DNA of 64,000 nt from Mesorhizobium tamadayense. GTDB taxonomy: Bacteria > Pseudomonadota > Alphaproteobacteria > Rhizobiales > Rhizobiaceae. Where the stretch lies: contig NZ_RQXT01000003.1 in assembly GCF_003863365.1 (NCBI RefSeq), forward strand, positions 62,001 to 126,000. The letters run 5' to 3'. Shown in pieces: positions 35,817 through 45,534 of this stretch (within the stretch, counting starts at the first letter, position 1; each line of letters starts with the position of its first letter). The position numbers and the translations under genes were made by a program. The notes beneath the pieces were generated by a model. The model did no database searches, was not told the DNA's origin, and worked only from the letters and a program-made list of their open reading frames with translations.

Positions 35817-36716
35817 ATGACCCTCGACCAGTTGCGCATCTTCGTCGCCGTCGCCGAGCACGGCCACATGACCAAGGCGGCCGAGCTGCTCGGCATCTCG
35901 CAATCCGCCGCCTCGGCCGCCATCCGCGCGCTCGAAAGCCAGCATGGCGTGCGCCTGTTCAACCGGGTCGGGCGCAACATCGAGCTTGCGCAGACCGGCC
36001 ATCGGTTCCTGCCCGAGGCCAAGGCGGTGCTGGAGCGGGCGGCTGCCGCCCACAATGTGCTGGAGCATGTCTCGCAGACCGTCACCGGCAGTCTGTCGAT
36101 CGCGGCGAGCCAGACCATCGCCAGCTATTGGCTGCCGCGGCGCCTGGCATCCTTCCACGAGGCCTATCCGGCGGTGCGGCTCAGCGTGACGATCGGCAAC
36201 ACAAGGCAGGTGGAGACCAATGTGCTGGACGGCCGGGCCGATTTCGGGCTGGTCGAGGGGCGCACCGAGTCCGACATCTTGCGGCGCGCCACGGTCGACG
36301 AGGATCGCATGATGCTGGTCGTGGCGCGCTCGCACCCCGAGCTTCCGATGACCCCGGCGGCAAATCTCGACATCAGGGCATTGCGCTGGATCATCAGGGA
36401 AGGCGGGTCGGGCACACGCGAGGCGCTGGAGGATTTCGCGCGCGGTGAAGGCGTTTCGCCGGGGGAGCTGCAGATATTCCTGGTCCTGCCAAGCAACGAG
36501 GCCGTGCGTCAGGCGGTGGAGGCCGGCGCCGGCGCCACCATCATCTCGGAGCTCGTCGTCGCGCGCTCCCTGGCGGAGGGCAGCCTGAGGTCCGTGCCGG
36601 TCGATCTGCCGAAGCGCGATTTCGCCATGATCACCCATCGCGACCGGCAGGCGAGCCTCGCCCAGATGGCGCTCAAGGCGCATCTCACAGGCAAGGCGGA
36701 TGCTGGAAAGGGCTAG
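35817..36716 (+). CDS. LysR family transcriptional regulator
   Basis: 299 residues from the ATG at 35817 (MTLDQLRIFVAVAE). The N-terminal helix-turn-helix (MTKAAELLGISQSAASAAIR) is followed by a ligand-binding domain of the CysB/CbbR style (GSLSIAASQTIASYWLPRRL ... NEAVRQAVEAGAGATIISELVV). It is transcribed divergently from the soe operon, about 120 bases away, so it probably controls that operon. The effector is unknown. Confidence 0.88.
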   Translation: MTLDQLRIFVAVAEHGHMTKAAELLGISQSAASAAIRALESQHGVRLFNRVGRNIELAQTGHRFLPEAKAVLERAAAAHNVLEHVSQTVTGSLSIAASQTIASYWLPRRLASFHEAYPAVRLSVTIGNTRQVETNVLDGRADFGLVEGRTESDILRRATVDEDRMMLVVARSHPELPMTPAANLDIRALRWIIREGGSGTREALEDFARGEGVSPGELQIFLVLPSNEAVRQAVEAGAGATIISELVVARSLAEGSLRSVPVDLPKRDFAMITHRDRQASLAQMALKAHLTGKADAGKG

Positions 36717-36726
36717 GGAAACGGCC

Positions 36727-37985
36727 TCAGGCGAATTTGCGCCGCGCATCCAGCGCCAGGCCGAGCCCGACCGAGCCGAACATGTCGCCTTCGATGACGG
36801 AGGCCTGCGGCACCAGTGAGAGGATCCGCCGCTTTGCCAGCGGGATCGCCGTCGAACCGCCGGTGAGGAACACGGCGGTGATGGCGGAAGCGGAAACGCC
36901 GGCGTCGGCGATCGTCTGCTTGACCGTCGCGGTCACCCGTTCGATGTCTGCACTAATCGTGTCCTCGAGGCCCGCGCGCGTGATCGCGGCCGCGAAGCGC
37001 GCGCCCGGCAGCGACACTTTCACCTCGGCCGAAGACTGGTCGGTCAGCGCGATCTTGGCCCGTTCGACCAGGCCGGCCATCGCATGCCCGTAACGATGCT
37101 CGACGATGTGGATGAAGCGGTCGACGAGGTCGGCGCGCTCGGCCTCGAAGCGGATCTGCTTCAGATCCGACATCGCCTTGGCGGTGTAGACGAGGTTGAT
37201 GCGCTGCCAGGTCGCCAGATCGATGAAATAGCTTGCCGGCAGATTGCGCTTGCCGTCCTTGGTCGGCGTCAGGTAGCCGAGCTCGGGCATGACATGGGCG
37301 ATGCTGAGCAGCCGGTCGAAGTCCGTGCCGCCGATATGGATGCCGCGATTGGCGAGGATATCGCCCTTGCGGTCGTCCGAGCGGGCGCGCTCCGGCGAGA
37401 CGCGCACGACCGAGAAGTCGGAGGTGCCGCCCCGCCCATGTCGACGATCAGCGCCAGCTCTTCGCGGGCGACGTTCTGTTCGTAGTCGAGCGCCGCCGCG
37501 ATCGGCTCGAACTGGAAGGCGATATGCTTGAAGCCTTGCGCGCGGGCGGCCTTTTCGAGCTCGCCCTCGGCTTTCGCGTCGGCTTCGGCATCATCATCGA
37601 CAAATTGCACGGGACGGCCAAGGACGACACGTTCGACCGAGCCGCCGGCATCCTCTTCCAGCCGCTTCTTCAAATGGCTGATGAAGAACCCGATGATGTC
37701 GACGAAGCCGATCAGGCGCGCTTTGATGCGCGTCTTCTCGTTCGCGAGCGAACTGCCGAGCACGCTTTTCAGCGAACGCATCAGCCGGCCTTCGACGCTG
37801 TCTGTGTAGTCGGCGATCGCGCGCCTGCCGAAATAGGTATGGCCGTCCTCGAAGTTGAAGAAAACGGCGCTTGGCAAGGTGGGCTGCTCGCCCTCCAGCG
37901 CCACCAGTCGGGCGCGGCCGTTGCGGATCACGCCCACCGTGGAATTGGACGTGCCGAAATCGATGCCGCCGAATGCTGATTGCAT
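36727..37985 (-). pseudogene. Hsp70-like (YegD-type) gene, frameshifted
   Basis: The N-terminal half begins MQSAFGGIDFGTSNSTVGV, the Hsp70 phosphate-1 motif, and reads to about VDMGG. The frame then breaks within a G/C run near 37425-37437. The conserved continuation (GTSDFSVVRVSPERA ... GIHIGGTDFDRLL ... AVFLTGGSTAIPL) is in another frame and ends at 36727. Joined, it would be about 420 residues of an ATPase-domain-only Hsp70. A real inactivation or an indel in the sequence are equally possible. It is convergent with the LysR gene. Confidence 0.75.
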
Positions 37986-38152
37986 CGCAGCCTCCTGTCA
38001 TTGCTTCGCGGCAGCGGATCGCCGGCGTCGGAAAAACGCGCCGTCATCCGGATGGCCGGACCGCTCTGCCGAAATGATTGTGCGTTGGTTGCCCGTGAGG
38101 CGGGAAGCGGCGGTCTACCGCAAGATTGCGGAGAGGGGAACCCCTCTTGTCC

Positions 38153-38947
38153 TCAATCCCTGCGGAAGACGAGCCGCCCGAGCCAGCCGGTGAGCATGGC
38201 GAGCGACACGGCGAACACGCCGTAGAGGAAGGAATAGTCGTGCGCGACACGGAAGATCGACTGCTCGAAGCCGGACTTGCGGATTTCGAGCTGGGCCGAG
38301 CTTTCCTTCACGAACATGCCGCTCTTGAACAGGAAGGCGCGCGCCTTGTGCGTGCCGACCGGGATGTTGGGCGCGAGGCGGACGGTAGCGCGGAACAGGT
38401 TCTGCGACAGGAACTGCACGCCGCCGACATTCTCGCTGTAGAGGCCGGTCGCGGCCTTGCGCTCGCGAAGCGCCGCGGTGAATTCCTCGATCGTCGCCGG
38501 GCTGTCGCCGGGCTCGGCCGGTTGCATGTAAAGGTTGGAAGCGCCGAGCGACAGCTGCTTGTAGCTGTTCGGCTCGGTGATGTCCTGCAGCGGGCGGGTC
38601 GTCGCCACCGAATAGGACACCGGCACGTTCTCGAATGTCTCCGATTCCAGATTGACCCAGACGCCGAGCACCCTGTCCTTGCGGCGCACGACGACGGGGC
38701 GGTCGGGACCCTCCAGCACGACGATGACATCGTAGCGTCCCTGGCGCGCAACCAGCGGATCGGGATTTTCCAGCGAGCCGAAGATGGTGAGGTCGGCGCC
38801 GGAAAAACCGGCGGTAATCGAAATGGCGTCGGTCGACAGGCCGATCTGGATGCTTTCGGCCGCCGGCGGCGTCTGTGCCGCCGCCGGCAGTGCTGCGGCA
38901 GCGAGCGACAGGAAGGAGATGGCTGCGAACGCTCTCAATCCCGCCAT
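38153..38947 (-). CDS. TIGR02186 family protein, membrane-anchored
   Basis: 264 residues. A signal peptide (LSLAAAALPAAAQ) leads into a beta-rich domain (ISITAGFSGADLTIFGSLEN ... VVVLEGPDRPVVVRRK), and a C-terminal membrane segment precedes basic residues. This family is usually encoded beside TauE/SafE exporters. The start overlaps the exporter's stop by one base (TGATG), so the two are coupled. The molecular role is unknown; a periplasmic partner of the exporter is the likely reading. Confidence 0.8.
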   Translation of the reverse strand: MAGLRAFAAISFLSLAAAALPAAAQTPPAAESIQIGLSTDAISITAGFSGADLTIFGSLENPDPLVARQGRYDVIVVLEGPDRPVVVRRKDRVLGVWVNLESETFENVPVSYSVATTRPLQDITEPNSYKQLSLGASNLYMQPAEPGDSPATIEEFTAALRERKAATGLYSENVGGVQFLSQNLFRATVRLAPNIPVGTHKARAFLFKSGMFVKESSAQLEIRKSGFEQSIFRVAHDYSFLYGVFAVSLAMLTGWLGRLVFRRD

Positions 38948-39870
38948 CAGTTCAGGCCCGCAGCGGAGAGCGAGTAGAGATTGGGCGGGGTGACGAAAAG
39001 GTCGATGGCCAGGCGGATGGCGACCGATAGCACCAGCAGCGCCAGCAGCGCCCGCAACTGCTCGCCGCGCAGCCTCTGGCCGGCCTTGGCGCCGTATTGC
39101 GCGCCGGCGACGCCGCCGGCCATCAAGAGGAAGGCGAGGATAACATCGACGGTCTGGTTGGTCGTGGCATGCACCAGCGTGGTGTAGGCCGAGGTGAAGA
39201 TGATCTGGAACAGCGAGGTACCGATAACGACATTGGTCGGCACCTTGAGCAGGTAGATCAGGGCCGGCACCATGATGAAGCCGCCGCCGACGCCCATGAT
39301 CGAGGACAGGAAGCCGATGGCGGCGCCGAGGCCGAGCACCGGGATGACGCTGACGAACAGCTTCGAGGCGCGGAAGCGCATCTTGAACGGCAGCCGGTGG
39401 ATCCAGTTGTGCTGGCCGGATTTCTTCAGCACAGGCGCGGCGCCGCTGCGCGTGGCGCGCAGCGCGTTGACGCTTTCGACCAGCATCAGCCCGCCGACGG
39501 TGCCGAGCAGCGCAACATAGAGCAGCGAGATGAAGAGATCCAACTGCCCGAGCCGGCGCAACAGCGCAAACACAAAGATGCCGGCGGTCGAGCCGACGAT
39601 GCCGCCGGCCAGAAGCACGCCGCCAAGCTTGAAGTCGAGCGTGCCGCGCTTGAAGTGCGACAGCGCGCCGGAGAAGGAGGAGGCTATCACCTGGTTGGCC
39701 CCGGTGGCCACCGCGATCGCCGGCGGGATGTTGTAGAAGATCAAGAGCGGCGTGATCAGGAAGCCGCCGCCGACGCCGAACATGCCCGACAGGAAACCCA
39801 CCGCCGCGCCCATCGCCAGCAGCACGAAGACGTTGACGGAAATTTCCGCGATCGGGAGATAGATGCCCAC
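38947..39870 (-). CDS. Sulfite exporter TauE/SafE (TSUP) family permease
   Basis: 307 residues with about eight membrane segments arranged as two repeats, each with the family motif (GFLSGMFGVGGGFLITP near residue 25 and GFLSSIMGVGGGFIMVP near residue 187). Members export sulfite, sulfoacetate or related organosulfur anions. It is coupled to the TIGR02186 gene. The soe operon lies about 3 kb away, with the Hsp70-like pseudogene and the LysR gene between. Confidence 0.88.
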   Translation of the reverse strand: MGIYLPIAEISVNVFVLLAMGAAVGFLSGMFGVGGGFLITPLLIFYNIPPAIAVATGANQVIASSFSGALSHFKRGTLDFKLGGVLLAGGIVGSTAGIFVFALLRRLGQLDLFISLLYVALLGTVGGLMLVESVNALRATRSGAAPVLKKSGQHNWIHRLPFKMRFRASKLFVSVIPVLGLGAAIGFLSSIMGVGGGFIMVPALIYLLKVPTNVVIGTSLFQIIFTSAYTTLVHATTNQTVDVILAFLLMAGGVAGAQYGAKAGQRLRGEQLRALLALLVLSVAIRLAIDLFVTPPNLYSLSAAGLN

Positions 39871-40060
39871 CCGTCTGTCTCGATTGGTTTGCCTGTCGGC
39901 GAATGCCGCCGTCCCCGGCAGTTTCGCACCGAAAAGCCAATTTTTTCTTGCGCCGACGCGGCGGCGGGGTCAACCCCGCCACCGCGCCGAAACAAAAACC
40001 ATCTCAATCAGTTAACAGGCAAATCTGTGGCAAGGCGTCGCGGAAGCGACGCGCCTGCCG

Positions 40061-43000
40061 TTATTTGCGCGCGAGCAGTGCCTTGACGAGCGGTGCGTCG
40101 ATCTCGCCGGTCGGCTTCATCTTGTTGTCGGTCTGGAAGGCCATGATGGCGTTCTTGGTCTTGTCGCCCATCACGCCGTCGGCGCCGCCGGCATCATAGC
40201 CGTTCTTGTTGAGGATCAGCTGGATGTTCTTCACCGCCTTCTTCATGTCGATGCTGGCGGTGGTCTGCGGCGTGCTATCCTGCCAGGATTCCGGGATGTC
40301 GGCCGAGTTGATGGCGGCATTTAGCGGCTTTGCTTTCCACAGTTCCGTGGCGGCGCGGGCCTGCTCGAGCTGCTCGGGCCTGAGCGCATTGGCGATCTCG
40401 TCGCGCTTGGCCGCGGCATCCTTGTCGCCGGTCTTGGCGACGAGGGCGAACCATTTGTAGGATTCCTCCAGGTTCTGCTTCATGCCGACGCCCTTGGCCG
40501 AAAGGATGCCGAGATTGAACTGGCTGTCCTTGACGCCGAGGTCGGCGGCCTCCTGGAACCAGTGCGCCGCCGATTCATTGTCGGTCACGCCGTCCGCCGC
40601 CATGGCGAACAGCACAGCCAGATTGTGCATGGCGCTGGCGTTGCCCTGTTCCGCCGCGAGCTGGTAGTAGGTCTTGGCCTTCTTGATGTCGCGCGCGACG
40701 CCGATGCCCTTCTCATAAAAATTGCCGATGCGGTATTCGGCCGGCGCGAAGCCCAGCTCGGCGGCCTTCTCGTACCATTTGGCGGCCGCCGTCATGTCTT
40801 CCTTGACGCCGCGCGATTCCGCATAGCGCGAACCGATCTCGAACAGCGCTTTTGCCTCGCCATTGGCGGCCGCGTCGCGCAGCGCCACCGGGCCGATATC
40901 GGTCGGGATATCGATCTTGACGGCCGACATCGCGGTCTGGCTGCCGGCCGGCGGGACGGTGCCCGTCGTGTCGGCAGACGTGGTTGCCGCCGTGCTGGCC
41001 GCCGGCATTCCGGCAGCCGGCACGCTGGGCACAGGCTGCGCATCCGCGTCCGTGTGCATGGCCGGCGCGTTCACGGCCGGACCTGCCGGCTCGGACGGCA
41101 TGGTCGAAGCCATCGGCGCAGGCTGGGCTGGCGCGGAAAGAGCCGCCAGAGCAGGCGCCGGTTCGGCTGGCGCGGCGGCGGGAATCTCGGGACCGGACGG
41201 TCGAGCGGCGGCTTGTGGCGCCGGATCGTCCTTCGATGGCGCGGCCGGCCTGACGACACGCTCCGGCCCGCTCTCGGACTTCGCCGCGTTCGCGCCGGCC
41301 TTGGGCGCGCCGGCATTGAGCGACGCGGTATCGACCGACTGCGTGGAGGTGATCGGCGCGACGTCGTTGCTGGCGACCGGCGCTGGATCGGAGAAGAAGG
41401 CCTTGCCGAGTTGCAGGCCGGCCAGCGCCATCATGATCGCGGCGGCCGCCATCAGGATCGGCTTGCGCCGCGCCTTGAGCAGATCGCCGATTCTGAGTGC
41501 CTTCACCGGACCGGTCATCGTCGACTGCCGCTTCAGCGCGTCGGCTTCCGCCGCAGCCGCCTGCGCCGCGCGGCGGGCGGCCGCGATGAAATCGGACTTG
41601 GCGGCGTCGGTCTCGCCGCGCTTGGCCGGCTGGCCGCCGCGCTCGTCGCGCACACGCTTCATGATGGCGTTGAGGTCCGGCGCACCGGAGCCCGGCTCCA
41701 GCGGCCGGTTGGCCGCTCTGGGATCGAGCGGTTCGTCGATGTCGACCGTCGGAACGTCGCCGGCCGGCGCCGAGCCGGCAAGCGGTGGCGTGTCCTCGTC
41801 CTTCTTACCCCTGATGGCGCGCGCCAGTCCGCTGAACACCGACTTCTTGCGGCCGGTCTGCTCCGTCTTCTCGCCAACCGCGTCCGACCCGAGCGCGGCC
41901 ATGGCGGCGGCAGCCGCGGCCTCGGCGGGCGTGCGAGAGGCAGGTTCGCCACGCGTAACAGGTTCGCTTCTCGTAACAGGTTCTCCCCGTGCAAACAGCT
42001 CGCTTCTCGCAACCGGCTCGTTGCGCAGGATGGAAGCGGCGCGCACGTCGAGATCGGCGATGTCTCCGGCCAAGGGCAGCGGCTGGTCGATATCCATCGA
42101 CGGCGCGTCCTGCACAGCGATCTTGCCGGCACGGGCGGCCCGCTTGCCGCCAGGCTGCGGATCGATAAGTTCGCTGACCGCTTCGCTGGGCTCGTCGGCC
42201 TCCAGGGAGCCGAGCCGGTCGACGATCTTGAGCAGCGTGTCGTGTATCGCCTCGAAGGTCCGCGAATTGCGCTCGTCGGAACGGCGGGTGAGCGCTTCGA
42301 GCGTCTTCAGGTCCTGGGCGAGGCCGCTCACGGCGACGGCGTTGGCGGCAGCCGTGCTGGAACTCGACTCGGCCAGCGACCTGACGGCATTTTCCGCCGC
42401 TTCTCGCGCAACGCTGAGGATGGAATCGCGCGTGCCGGCAAGCGACTTCTCGATCTCGTTGAGGCGCGGGCTGATGTCCTCGAAGTCGGGCAGCCGCGCG
42501 CTCGGCTTCGACAGATGCGCCGAAAGGGCCGTCACTTGCGACTCCAGGCTGCGGATCAGTGCCGGATCGATGCCGGCGACCTGCGCCGCGGACGATTCCA
42601 GCCGGCTGGAGATGTCCTCGAGCCGGCTTTCCAGGCCGCGGATCGCCAATTCGTTGGCGGGATCGGGCGCGCGTGTCTCGATGCGCTTGGCAAGCGCGGT
42701 GAAGCGGGCGTCGATCGCCTCCATAATGCCGGCGCCGTCGTCCTGCCGCATGCGCTGGTCGAGCCTGTCGGCGACTTCGTCCAGCCGCCGCTCGAGGTCG
42801 CGGAACAGTATGTTGCCCTGCTCGATCGCATCGCCCTGGCGGCGCTCGAGCAGCGTGGACAGCGCGTCGAAGCGCTGTTCCAGGCCCTGGAAGATATGGT
42901 CGGCGTCGGGCATCACCGGCGCGCGGTCTATTTTGTCGGTGATTAAAGCGATCTGCCTGCCCAGACGCTCCATCGCCTGCTCCGGCAGGTTGGTGCGTCC

Positions 43001-44164
43001 GGCGAGCTCGTCCACCCGGCTGGACAGAAGGTTGAGGCGGTCGATGACCTCGGCGCCGGGACGCGACTGCGCGACCTCCTCGATCTGCTGCGCCAGCGAG
43101 GCGATCCGCTTCTCGATGCGGCCGAAGGTTTCCGGATCGAAGGCATTGGCCTGCACGGCCACCGTCGAGGCGACGATGGCGCGCGATATCTCGTCCAGCC
43201 GCTCGTCGATCATGGCAAGCGTCTCGCCGCCGCGCATCGTCTGCTGGCTGGCAAAACGTTCGACCGCGCCGGCAAGGGTGCGCAACTTTTCCTCCAGCGA
43301 GGCGAGCGAAAGCGACTGCGGCAGGTTGTTGACCGCGCTGCTGATCTGTTCGAGCCGGTCGGTGAGTGCCGAAAGGTTGGGCCCTTCGGCGCGCTGGCGC
43401 TGGTCGGCGTCGACGCGATCCTCGAAGGCGCTCCAGCGGCGGTCGAAATCGTCCCAGCGGCGGTCGACGGCCCGCACGCTTTTATCGACGGCCTGCACGC
43501 TTTCCTCGCGCGCCAGCGTGTCGAGCGCTGCCTTGACCTGTTCCAGCTCGAGCCGCAGCAGGTTGACGCTGCGGTCGTCGCTCTTTTCGGCAAGCGTGTG
43601 GATGGCGCCGGAAAGCCGCTCGACCTCAAGGCCGAGCTCGGCGCTGCTCTTGTCGGCGGGGGCGCCATGCTGGCTGCCCGCCTGCATGGCGCGATCGATA
43701 TCCTGGCGCAGCGCGTCGAATTCGCGCTGCAGGCCGGCGGTCATCTGATGGCGCAACTCCTCGCGCAGCCCGCGCAATTCGACCGCGATCTTGCCCACCA
43801 TCGCGACGCCATCCTCCTGTCCGCGCACCCGATCGATGTCGCGGGCAATGGCCTGATAGTTGGGGCCGAAGTCGGAAGCGGCCGGCGGGTTTTGCGGCCC
43901 CCGGCTTTGCGATCCCCGATTTTGTTCCCTCTGCGTGGCGTAGGGGTCCTCGTACCAGCGGGGCGAACCATAAGGTTGCGCGGCGGCATAGCGCGGCTCG
44001 GCGGCGGGCCGACGCGGATCGGGGCGCTCGGGCATGTCGGTGTGGGTCCGTTCCAGCCGCTGCTCCAGCGTTTCGAGCGAGCGGTTCAGATCCTCCAGCG
44101 AGGTGTGCGGCCGGCGTTGCCTGCCGGCGTTGAGTGTATCGAGATAGGACCGCTTGCTGTTCAT
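40061..44164 (-). CDS. podJ: PodJ-like polarity protein with Sel1 and peptidoglycan-binding domains
   Basis: 1,367 residues from the ATG at 44164 (MNSKRSYLDTLNAGRQRRPH). Residues about 1-720 are predicted coiled coil, and about 720-900 a Pro/Ala-rich linker. One membrane segment lies near 903-925 (PILMAAAAIMMALAGLQLG). A second disordered region is followed by Sel1 repeats from about 1098 to 1260 and a C-terminal peptidoglycan-binding domain (NKNGYDAGGADGVMGDKTKN). The layout matches the PodJ polar organiser, with a cytoplasmic scaffold and a periplasmic sensor end. The extension to 44341 is not conserved. Confidence 0.82.
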   Translation of the reverse strand: MNSKRSYLDTLNAGRQRRPHTSLEDLNRSLETLEQRLERTHTDMPERPDPRRPAAEPRYAAAQPYGSPRWYEDPYATQREQNRGSQSRGPQNPPAASDFGPNYQAIARDIDRVRGQEDGVAMVGKIAVELRGLREELRHQMTAGLQREFDALRQDIDRAMQAGSQHGAPADKSSAELGLEVERLSGAIHTLAEKSDDRSVNLLRLELEQVKAALDTLAREESVQAVDKSVRAVDRRWDDFDRRWSAFEDRVDADQRQRAEGPNLSALTDRLEQISSAVNNLPQSLSLASLEEKLRTLAGAVERFASQQTMRGGETLAMIDERLDEISRAIVASTVAVQANAFDPETFGRIEKRIASLAQQIEEVAQSRPGAEVIDRLNLLSSRVDELAGRTNLPEQAMERLGRQIALITDKIDRAPVMPDADHIFQGLEQRFDALSTLLERRQGDAIEQGNILFRDLERRLDEVADRLDQRMRQDDGAGIMEAIDARFTALAKRIETRAPDPANELAIRGLESRLEDISSRLESSAAQVAGIDPALIRSLESQVTALSAHLSKPSARLPDFEDISPRLNEIEKSLAGTRDSILSVAREAAENAVRSLAESSSSTAAANAVAVSGLAQDLKTLEALTRRSDERNSRTFEAIHDTLLKIVDRLGSLEADEPSEAVSELIDPQPGGKRAARAGKIAVQDAPSMDIDQPLPLAGDIADLDVRAASILRNEPVARSELFARGEPVTRSEPVTRGEPASRTPAEAAAAAAMAALGSDAVGEKTEQTGRKKSVFSGLARAIRGKKDEDTPPLAGSAPAGDVPTVDIDEPLDPRAANRPLEPGSGAPDLNAIMKRVRDERGGQPAKRGETDAAKSDFIAAARRAAQAAAAEADALKRQSTMTGPVKALRIGDLLKARRKPILMAAAAIMMALAGLQLGKAFFSDPAPVASNDVAPITSTQSVDTASLNAGAPKAGANAAKSESGPERVVRPAAPSKDDPAPQAAARPSGPEIPAAAPAEPAPALAALSAPAQPAPMASTMPSEPAGPAVNAPAMHTDADAQPVPSVPAAGMPAASTAATTSADTTGTVPPAGSQTAMSAVKIDIPTDIGPVALRDAAANGEAKALFEIGSRYAESRGVKEDMTAAAKWYEKAAELGFAPAEYRIGNFYEKGIGVARDIKKAKTYYQLAAEQGNASAMHNLAVLFAMAADGVTDNESAAHWFQEAADLGVKDSQFNLGILSAKGVGMKQNLEESYKWFALVAKTGDKDAAAKRDEIANALRPEQLEQARAATELWKAKPLNAAINSADIPESWQDSTPQTTASIDMKKAVKNIQLILNKNGYDAGGADGVMGDKTKNAIMAFQTDNKMKPTGEIDAPLVKALLARK
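41930..42019 (-). repeat. Five hexapeptide repeats inside the PodJ-like gene
   Basis: Ninety bases encode EPVARS, ELFARG, EPVTRS, EPVTRG and EPASRT, five 18-base units in the linker region before the membrane segment. The nucleotide units are still similar (AACAGGTTCGCTTCTCGT type), so the array is recent and may vary in copy number. Confidence 0.8.
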
Positions 44165-44551
44165 CGATGCGCCCGTGTTCAGAATGACCGGCCGAGGCCG
44201 GTTTCCCAAAGTCCTGCCGGGAACGAAGGCGTCCGCGCGGTTTAGCTGCGGAGGAAGACGGGCTTCCCGGGTTCTTACCCGCGCTTCGAAAAACCGTGAA
44301 AAATTCGCTACAGGATAAACACGGGTGACCGACATGCGCACATTTCGCCCAACGTGGTAAACAACGCGTTAACCTTTCTACCTTTTTTAAGTTTTTAGTG
44401 CGCAAGCAGCTCAAATGCCAAGTGCTTGAAATGACTACATTTTTTGCTTGCAGGCCCCGCTGAGCGGCGTTAACTTTTTTGCGATCCGGTAGCTGGAATA
44501 CCCGTTTCTGGATCCATGAAGTTTATTCGTTCGTGAAAGGTTCACATCACC
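44165..44551. other. Upstream region of the PodJ-like gene and island edge
   Basis: 387 bases with no supported gene. AT-rich stretches (CTTTTTTAAGTTTTTAGTG near 44382) probably include the podJ promoter. The right end contains the left copy of the 14-bp repeat at 44514-44527, immediately before the integrase relic. Confidence 0.5.
44514..44527. repeat. 14-bp direct repeat, left copy (possible att-like site)
   Basis: CCATGAAGTTTATT occurs here and again at 47343-47356. This copy is 25 bases before the integrase relic, the expected place for an attachment site. No tRNA gene is adjacent. Confidence 0.45.
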
Positions 44552-44890
44552 ATGGGGTCCTCACAACCGCGTACCCGCAGCCAATTCGGTCCGAAGGCTG
44601 ACAAGAACAAAATCAAACTCAGCCAGAAGGTGGTCGATGCTCTTGCCGCGCCCGATCCATCGGGCAAGCAGAGGCTCTATTAGGACAGCGAAACGCACGG
44701 GCTAGCGGTCCAGGTATCGGGGACGACAACCGACAAACGCTACGTCGTCAGGATGAAAATGCCGTGGCTTGAACAGGTCAATATCGTGCTCGGCAAATGC
44801 GCGCTGCTGTCATACGAGAAAGCCCGCATCGATGCCCTGGAGCGGATGGCCGAACTCGCCAGGGGGCAGGTCCCGGCCAAGAGCAAGCGA
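44552..44890 (+). pseudogene. Tyrosine integrase N-terminal fragment
   Basis: From the ATG at 44552 the frame reads KIKLSQKVVDALAAPDPSGK, then a TAG stop at 44681-44683. It continues in the same frame as SETHGLAVQVSGTTTDKRYV and SYEKARIDALERMAELARGQ. This is the Arm DNA-binding (DUF4102-type) domain of phage and island integrases. The core-binding and catalytic domains are missing, and similarity ends near 44890, where an antisense terminase remnant begins. It is a dead integrase. Confidence 0.8.
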
Positions 44891-45309
44891 ATTGGCAACG
44901 TCGTCATGGCTGTTCGGGGCGTGATCGATGGAATCTTTGCCGCTTCTCGTTGTCCGGCGCTCTAGGTTCTGCAGTTGGAGCAGGAGGCGCGTGTGCTTCA
45001 GCAGTTCCACCTGACGGCTGTTCACAAGCGGCAGAAGGCGCTGGTAGAGCTCGGACTTGGGTCGCGCAGCTTGCAGGTAGGTGATGCCGAACTTTTTGAA
45101 CATTTCAACCGGCCAGATGCCGGCGTAATGGTCGCCTTGCTTGGCGGTGTCTGCCTGCCTGTGTGATGGCGGAAGACCGCAAGCTGCTCATCATTCAAGG
45201 GGAGCGCGAAGAAAGCGGCGAGGAAGATCAGCCAGCGTTGCCAAGTCGCCATATCCCGAAACCATTGGGCGAAAAGCTTGGTGTCGTGGACCGCTTCAAG
45301 AATATTCAC
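44890..45309 (-). pseudogene. Phage terminase large subunit, internally deleted
   Basis: From a GTG at 45309 the N-terminus is preserved (LFAQWFRDMATWQRWLIFLA ... HTGRQTPP). At about 45137 this jumps, in another frame, to the C-terminal tail (DHYAGIWPVEMFKKFGITY ... LERRTTRSGKDSIDHAP, HDDVAN). The whole ATPase and nuclease centre, presumably more than 300 residues, is gone. The tail abuts the integrase fragment. It is a prophage relic without function. Confidence 0.75.
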
Positions 45310-45534
45310 AATGTAGGCTCCGCGAACAGCAAGTATAACGCGCTAAGCGGATGACGTAAAACGCCACGAATATTGGTTTAAGGTGTGTCGTGAATATCAG
45401 GGGTGCTTCTGCAATGCCGCCCCGGTGGGAACTTCATCCGCCGTCCAAGGTGGTCGGAGGCGGCGGAACCATTCCACCACCTGCGGGTTTCGGTCTTGAG
45501 GGCCAATGCGAGCTTGAAAGGGGAAACCCTAATT

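Noticed and set aside
40562..43748. Two overlapping long plus-strand open frames (794 and 961 codons) opposite the PodJ-like gene
   Set aside because: One is Ser/Ala-rich, the other Arg/Gly-rich, both without recognisable domains; the opposite strand has Sel1 and peptidoglycan-binding domains.
44753..44965. Independent 70-residue plus-strand gene
   Set aside because: It is the in-frame continuation of the integrase fragment after its internal stop, and its last 25 residues are antisense to the terminase remnant.
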